This document shows positions 58,301 to 64,000 of a stretch of 64,000 nt of DNA, piece after piece. Where the stretch lies: positions 1-64,000 of the forward strand of contig NXFV01000682.1 in NCBI GenBank assembly GCA_002803225.1. Reading direction: 5' to 3'. Both the position numbers and the translations under genes were made by a program. The notes beneath the pieces are model-generated. The model did no database searches, was not told the DNA's origin, and saw nothing but the letters and a program-made list of their open reading frames with translations. Within the stretch, counting starts at the first letter, position 1; each line of letters begins with the position of its first letter. This DNA is from Gamarada debralockiae (Eukaryota > Ascomycota > Leotiomycetes > Helotiales > Hyphodiscaceae).

Positions 58301-59348
58301 TAACCATATCACCCTCTTGAGGGTAACCTCTAGCCCAAGTTCGTTTCACAACTCCATCTGGATATTGAACACAAGAAGATTGAAGAGCCTGCTGTTGATT
58401 GAAGGACAGAACTTCCGGAGCAGTGCTTTGGATTGGAGTCTTCGAGGACTGGCTGGCATCATGGCCTAATCGTCTATGAAGCGGGAGTGATTGGAAGTCC
58501 TGGGTAAGTGGTATATGTCTGGTTCGACTGGCATCTGTGTTGGATGTTTGTCCACGAAGAGTGGGCGATTGAGAATTCTGGGAGGTGTCTTTGTTTCGGC
58601 TTCCCTGCTGGGTTGCGGTTTTCGGAGACTGGGCATCTGTGCCGGATATTGGTTCACGAGGTGTGAGCAATTGAAAATCATGGGTAAGTGACATATTTTT
58701 GGTTCCACTTCCGGGCGTGGGTACTGATTTTGGTAGAGTAGAATCCTGGGTTTCAATATCTACTTCCGCCGGCTGAGCTGGCGGGGAATATTTGGCCTTC
58801 ACCTGCCGACCATCTTGGTTTGCTGATAGAGTTTTGGAGATGGATGCCTTTCGCTTTCTCAAGTCGTTCGATCCTTTCGAATCATTCACACCTGAGAGCA
58901 GCTCCTCATCACATTTCTTCTTCTGCTGTAATCTTGCAAGTCGCTCAGCCTCCATCTGCCCGCGATTCAAGCCCAACATAGCGGAGCCCATTGAAAGTGA
59001 TTGAGCCTTCGACTTATTGTCGGTTACAAGCTGCGGTTCGAGGCTGGAAGGCAGAAGGCTCTTCCTTTGAGTCTCACCTTTGTTGGCAATAGTGGCGGGC
59101 GGGCTCTGATGAGGGATCATGTTGTCATGACAATTTTTCTTTTGAGTTGGTTCGCTCAATGGCTTTGAATCTTTGGTGTTTGATTCGTTCAATGACTTCG
59201 AGTCTTTGGTGTGGACAGGAGCATCCAAGTCATCATCTTCATCATCGCTTGTCAGATCAATGACAGTTGGTTTTGATGGCAGCGATGAGCTTTCTTGCAG
59301 GGATAGAGCGATAGCTCTTCTCATATCTTCATCGTCGGAATCTGTCAT
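55396..59348 (-). CDS. tdp1: Tyrosyl-DNA phosphodiesterase 1
   Basis: Ten exons (59348-58161, 57666-57592, 57483-57376, 57311-57127, 57068-56957, 56925-56835, 56624-56458, 56366-56173, 55738-55685, 55615-55396) sum to 797 residues in frame. Both HKD half-sites are present: His423/Lys425 in MHSKLQLLAHP and His676/Lys678 in LIHSKMIF, the latter followed by GSANLSESAW. Other signatures are VVPSANLVPYDWGE, FLIDLPR, LVHSIGGSH, CFRIYFPTQETV and NWECGVIFPV. The enzyme releases topoisomerase I peptides from DNA 3' ends in the nucleus. The about 330-residue N-terminus is disordered, with a UIM-like helix (DEDMRRAIALSLQE) and a SIM-like VIDLTSDDEDDD. Introns 1 and 8 are about 495 and 435 bp; the others are much shorter. 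Confidence 0.9.
57973..58005. repeat. Pair of 13-bp palindromes in tdp1 intron 1
   Basis: CTCAACGGTTGAG (57973-57985, perfect around a central G) and CTCAATCGTTGAG (57993-58005, one mismatch) lie seven bases apart inside the long first intron of tdp1. Confidence 0.4.
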
Positions 59349-60358
59349 GTTGGCAGTGGTAACGGTTAAATACCGGAGAATTCGAAATGGAAATGGTAAA
59401 CGGACGAGAACGTCGAGAAGTGGGTCGTGGTTGCTTGTCCTCAAGCTATTACCACGAGCCGAGAACGATGCGGAATATGTTGTAAGAAGCTAGTGAATCG
59501 TTCAAATGAATTGAATGATCGGCAATAGCGTTGAAAGAAGGGTAGAAGGGTGTTGGCAGAAGGCGGTGTTTCGAATCGTTTAAAATATTTGAATTATTAG
59601 GGCTATCGTGCGATGTTGTATTCTTTGGAAAGTCAAGCGATTTGAAAATGAGTAGCTGGATGACAGCGTTGAGAGAATGGTTGTGTTTATTTGTCGTGTC
59701 CTCAAGCTGTTGCAGTGACAAGCGATAAAGAGCGTTGAGAGAAGGGCTGTGCTGGTTTATTGCGCCTTCAAAGCTGTTGGCATTCGACGAGAACGAAAGC
59801 GGGCTGTCGTGCAATTGTGTCGTCGTCTTCTTTGACTGCTCAAAGTTGTATCATGGTGAGGCGATAGTCTCGAATGGATGTTTGTGTTTGAGACACAGCG
59901 GTAAGAGGAGACAGTCACGGGAAGGAACGTTGTCATCCGTGGCAATGCTTGCTTTTTGTCGTCGTGTCTTGGAGAGTTGAGGGTTGAGAATTGAAGTGAC
60001 GTTGGAGGGAGTTGGAGTTTATACTATGCTATCAGAATTGAATAAAACACTTTAGTGAATCCCGAGAGTGAATTCAGGGGCAGTTGATGTTGAAGACTAG
60101 AGCAAGCAAGGCGAAACGTAAATAGGAGGTCAAAAGCCAGGCGGTTTGTTGCTTGAGATGATTAGCGAGATCTACGGGGCTGGCGATTTTGGTGGTACCT
60201 GGATTGGGGGGCCACAGGATCATGACGTCTTAAGATCTTCATTACATATCGCATTTTGGGAAGAAGTCTTCCAGTGCTGTTTTCATCTTTTCACTCTCTT
60301 CGTTTGCAAATTGATATCATACACTTTAGTAATTTTTGAGTTTTGTTCTTCAAACAAT
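59349..60358. other. Upstream region of tdp1
   Basis: Promoter side of tdp1. It contains diverged direct repeats (separate entry) and no recognised gene. The left end of the decayed FAD oxidoreductase follows. Confidence 0.45.
59527..59790. repeat. Imperfect direct repeats, 66-72-bp spacing, upstream of tdp1
   Basis: The block AGCGTTGARAGAAGGG recurs at 59527, 59665 and 59731. The last two are 66 bp apart and the first is 138 bp (66 + 72) from the second. Following blocks also recur (CCTCAAGCTGTTG then CTTCAAAGCTGTTGG). The repeats are diverged, so this is an old tandem array. Confidence 0.5.
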
Positions 60359-62174
60359 GTCTGAGCGGAACATGTCATCGTTCGTGCAGGGGCTGCGGGA
60401 ATGGAATATCCGATACTGAGTACTCCTGGTGTTTTCGAAATAAGTCAAAATTCAGAAGTCTAGTGATATTTCCCATTTGGTCCTGCGCTGCTACACTTTC
60501 TCAACATTAGAGAAGTTCAAAGTCGCTATCATCGAGCGCACAGCTGTGACAGGAGGTCAAGCGACCTCCATCTCCCTCGACAAATCCAAGTACGAAACCG
60601 ACTTCATGAACGATGGAGTTCAAGGCGGATCTTCAGTAAGATTCTCTCAATCATTCTCTCAGTATTCGATAACTCAACTTCCAGATATTCAAACACACAT
60701 TCAACTTTTTTCTGAAAATACGGCCACGAGCCCCAAGAAATCGCTCTCCAGGTCCCTTTCGGAAAAGGCAAAGATGGCTTCTGGACGAACTGCTTCCCCA
60801 GCAACGTCGTCGAGCAATTCTCCTCCGACAATAAGAAATTCGGCAAAGTCCTCAAAATAATAAAATGGACGATGCCAGGTTTGGGCATAATACCCAGTAT
60901 GCACTCAGTCACTTCCTATCCTTTCCGAATCCATGATACTCTTCGATCGAGCAAACGCTGACTCTGAGATGTCCAGTCAAAATCGTGGCGCGGATGTTCT
61001 TCAGCGAAGACTTTGGCGATAAAATGCTCTCCCCCCTAATCGCCTTATTCCAGGAACGGGAAATCAGACTGAGAATGTCTCGTGTGCTATTCTGGAAAGA
61101 CTGATGAAGCTTTAAGATTATGATCCTAATACGTTGCTTCCTAATTTGCCGACTATGGTTACGTTTCGGAACCTGCATAATTTTTATGAGAAGTAGAGGA
61201 GGGACTTCGAGGCTAAGGGTGTGGAAATCAGGTTAAAGACTGATGTTATGGAGATTTTGTGAAGGAGTGAGAGAAGGTGGTGCTAACGACGAGGCGTTTG
61301 ATGCGGAGGCGAGTGATCGGAAGGGAGAATGCAGTGGACCAACGTCGAAAACGGAAACGTTCGATGAGCTTATGATGTGCGTCCTGGCTGATGATGCTTT
61401 GCAGCTACTAGGCAAGACCACGACTTTCAGAGAAAGATTCGTTCTGGGAGGTGCTAAGTTTTGTAACGACATTACCATCACACATTCAGATAGCAACTAT
61501 TCCCACAAGCACTATGAGACTAGATTTGATCCATCTCTCTGCGCCACCCCAAAATCCAAGACGCAAGAAGATCGAATCGCCTTCTCTAAAGGCCTCCAAC
61601 GTAGGCCCAACAAAGAACCAGCGGGCTACCGCCCAATGTATTACATGATATCCTACGACCAAGATCCTCAAAAGATCGAGATGTCATTCGACCGCACAAA
61701 CTACCAGCATCACTTCCGCATGGTCCAAAACGCCGAAGTCTCGCCCGTTGTGTATGAGAACCATGTTTTCTAGTGTATTTTTCTGGATAAGAGGAATAGG
61801 AGTATGTGAACGATGGATGATATTGATGAGAGCAAGCTTATTGAGAGGAAGTGGTGGCATCTGTTGGGACATCGGTGGCAACATTATGCTAGGGGTTGTG
61901 CCTGGGATAATGTTCATTAATGAACAGAACCATATTTGGTTTGCGGGGAGTTGGACTTTGGTTGTAAGTTCTCTTTCGGTTTTGAAGTTTAGGGAATGTT
62001 GCTGATGATGTGAAGAACATGCATAAGTTGGCTTGTGTCAGTGGTATTGCGGCGGCGTATCGGCTAGGTGCCGATAATGTCAAGTTTGATGACTTTGCTG
62101 AGGACTTCTTTACCAGGTACCTCCTTGTTTCTCACGGAGTGAGGCATGGGGCGGAGCAGAAGAGACGGAAGTAG
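60359..62174 (+). pseudogene. Decayed FAD/NAD(P)-binding oxidoreductase (amine-oxidase-like)
   Basis: Starts at ATG 60359. The Rossmann turn reads VIVRAGAAGM (60374-60403), with Arg where the first glycine of GxGxxG belongs. Protein text then jumps frames: KVAIIERTAVTGGQATSISL, a GTAAGA intron to IFKHTFNFF, then GHEPQEIALQVPFGKGKDG and NVVEQFSSDNKKFGKVLK. After 61243 come FDELMMCVLADDALQLLGK and YRPMYYMISYDQDPQKIEM, then TAG at 61771 and TGA at 61807 in an otherwise continuing frame (LIERKWWHLLGHRWQHYAR), another shift to FINEQNHIWFAGSWTL, and a last exon ending near 62174. An inactive relic of a flavoprotein oxidoreductase; substrate unknown. Confidence 0.7.
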
Positions 62175-62499
62175 AAGTGGTAGTTGAGGCAGAGAACTGT
62201 GCGGCCTTGAATGCGAGTTGGTGGGATGGAAGGGTGATTCTCTGGCCGACAGCGAAAGCAATGAAAGCAACGGGGCTCAGTAAGGAAAGGCGGAATACCC
62301 CTCTGTAGGAGAAATCTCGATGGTTTCTGTTGCATCAGAGCATTGCAGTTAAGTATCGGGGGGTCTCGGTGCCAATGGCATCGCGCTTTCTGATTTTGCT
62401 TTTTGGGCTGTATCTGGTACAAAAGCCTTTGGCTGTGATATCCTCCCGCCATTCTTCCAGAACTCCAAACTCCCAATTTCGTTTTCGTAACCATCGACA
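62175..62499. other. Intergenic, 3' side of vps45
   Basis: Short interval between the relic flavoprotein gene and the vps45 stop codon. No gene seen. Confidence 0.4.
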
Positions 62500-64000
62500 T
62501 CACCGCCTTCCAGTCTCCTTCCGTAGCCTCCCGGCTGCTGTCGTTGGCGGTGGTTCCGGCCACGAGTGCACCGCATCCTCCATTTCCTCCAGGAACGTAG
62601 TGCTGTTATGCACACTCGTTCCTCCCAAAACAATCCTGATTCCGGGCGTTGATGCATTCATTTGCGAGACGCTTTTCGCCTCTTCGAATGTGACTCCTCC
62701 AATGATGAACAAGACGATATCTTGAGGCTTGTCCCTCGTAGATCCCCCGCCCTCGACAAAGGGGTATTGCTGATCTCGTAAGCGTCCCTTGATGAGGTTT
62801 TGTAGTGTAAGTTCGAGTCGGGGAGAATGCTGGGTGTAGACATTCTCCACGCCTTTCAAGCCCTTGAACCGATCTCTTGCCCCCGAAAATATACCCGCGG
62901 ACTCAAATATGTCGGAGATGCCACCGGCGGACTGGGTTTGCTGTAAGGACGAATGGTATATGAGGAGCTTCGCAACGAGATCGATCCGTCGTTGGGGAAC
63001 GTTGCCAGCTGCACCCAGTAAATCGACCAGGAGTGGTAGGGCATTTGAAGGATGTTTTTCGTATCGTAAGGAGTATAACGCAACTAAACGGAGCTTGCTG
63101 TCAGGTGTCACTGCTGGTGATTGGATGAGTCTTTGGACGTTCTAAAAGTTGTCAGTATGAGCCTATATATTGGGAGCTATTTCAAACCTTTAGATCATTG
63201 GCATGGTTATCATTGCATGCCAGACTCTGTTCAACCTCGCTAACTTCGAGCAGATTCTCTGCTCCAACCCTCCTACTTAGCTCACCGACTAAAGTAACGT
63301 GCTTGCTGACGTTGCCGGATAGTTTTCGAAACTCGGGATATTCCTCGATAAACCGCTTCATGTCCGCTATTGATTCGATGTTGGAGCTGTTCTTCGTCTT
63401 TGACTGGTATTGTTCGACGTAATCTTTGATATTTCCACCTAGATCCCCAAAATTGAGATACATGTTCTTCTTGAAGAACGGATCTTGGTCTTGCGATAAG
63501 ACCACCTCTTTCAACTCTGGCCTCACATCAGGAACCTCACTCAGATCTACCCTACCGTTTTGAATCCCAAGCAGCTCGTGGACCATAGCCTGGTATGTCC
63601 ATTGTGTTAAAAGGGGCGTGATGGGGTCGTCCCTTCGGTCGAGTATCAATAGTATTGGTGGTGTGTCAACCTTTCTGAAATCGAATAACTGCTCCTCCTG
63701 CGTAATGTGATACCGAACCTCCCCTGCCAACTTCTTCGCCAGAAGACTGTTTTTTTCGTACCGTATCAAGGGTTTCTTCTTCAGAGATAGAAGCACCGCG
63801 ATCAACCCCTCTGTAGTCCGTTGCAATGCATCTAAGTTCCACGTATCCGCATTCGAACTCCATATCCGCTGCCTTGGAAATCCCAAATCCAGCGTAAATA
63901 GATCTGGGTTGACCACAATATAATCCGCAAAGTGTTCCTGCACCATCCTCACCACCTCATGATCGTCTGCTTCCGCCAGCCGCTCCAGAGATGACTTCTT
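62500..64000 (-). CDS. vps45: Vacuolar sorting protein Vps45 (Sec1/Munc18 family), 5' part outside the window
   Basis: The frame runs from the window edge to 63188, then over a 46-bp intron (63187-63142) to 63141-62500, about 443 residues, without the N-terminus. Sec1/Munc18 signatures are clear: YIVVNPDLFTL, LLILDRRDDPITPLLTQWTYQAMVHELLGI, NFGDLGGNIKDYVEQYQ, then KLRLVALYSLRYE and, near the end, IVLFIIGGVTFEEAKSV with VLGGTSVHNS. Vps45 binds the Tlg2 syntaxin and controls SNARE assembly in Golgi-to-endosome traffic. The C-terminal tail after FLEEMEDA is short and basic (RLRKETGRR). Assignment to Vps45 rather than another SM protein rests on the DLGGNIKDYV and VTFEEA blocks. Confidence 0.9.

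Overview
The window is nuclear DNA of a filamentous ascomycete (Pezizomycotina, possibly Leotiomycetes; the class is inferred from overall gene style, not proven). The evidence is many short introns of about 50-60 bp with GTRAGT donors and CTRAC-type branch sites just before YAG acceptors. There is also a fungal PTH11/rhodopsin-type membrane protein, a WOPR (Gti1/Pac2) regulator, a GH3-GNAT protein and a fungal caspase-like gene. Genes lie on both strands and are unrelated in function, so this is not a metabolic cluster. Exon structures below were joined by hand. Each intact multi-exon model adds up to a multiple of three and rebuilds a recognisable protein.

Left part (1-25 kb), gene-poor: a GH3-remnant/GNAT protein (793-2826 +); an unidentified broken gene (2843-3760 +); a PTH11-like seven-helix protein with a 16-nt exon (3854-5777 -); a short-chain dehydrogenase (8181-9781 -); a RAN/Ksp1-type kinase (10279-12228 -); enolase-phosphatase E1 of methionine salvage (16773-18384 +); a caspase-like gene followed by a frame-broken disordered protein gene (20793-24315 +).

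Middle part (25-47 kb), compact housekeeping block: vacuolar amino-acid transporter AVT1-like (-); rRNA methyltransferase BMT2 (-) divergent from ribosomal protein uL23 (+); TIM8 (-); CorA/MNR2-like magnesium transporter (-) divergent from signal peptidase subunit SPC1 (+); RBX1 (-) divergent from a PNRC-motif decapping-type protein (+); MTO1 (+); a broken low-complexity gene and a Gln/Pro-rich gene (+); cardiolipin synthase (-). TIM8, MTO1 and cardiolipin synthase are mitochondrial, while BMT2 and uL23 serve ribosome synthesis.

Right part (47-64 kb): the WOPR master regulator (48576-49973 -) with about 5.4 kb of gene-free DNA upstream. That interval carries a foldback/MITE-like element (54315-54606). 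It is followed by a ten-exon TDP1 (55396-59348 -), a decayed FAD oxidoreductase (60359-62174 +) and the 3' part of VPS45 (62500 to the window edge, -).

The most notable items are the repeated single-base frame losses at the caspase-like locus, the 16-nt exon, the foldback element in the WOPR upstream region, the UIM plus SIM-like N-terminus of TDP1, and a high share of broken genes (five or six loci in 64 kb). No tRNA, rRNA or CRISPR array was recognised by eye.
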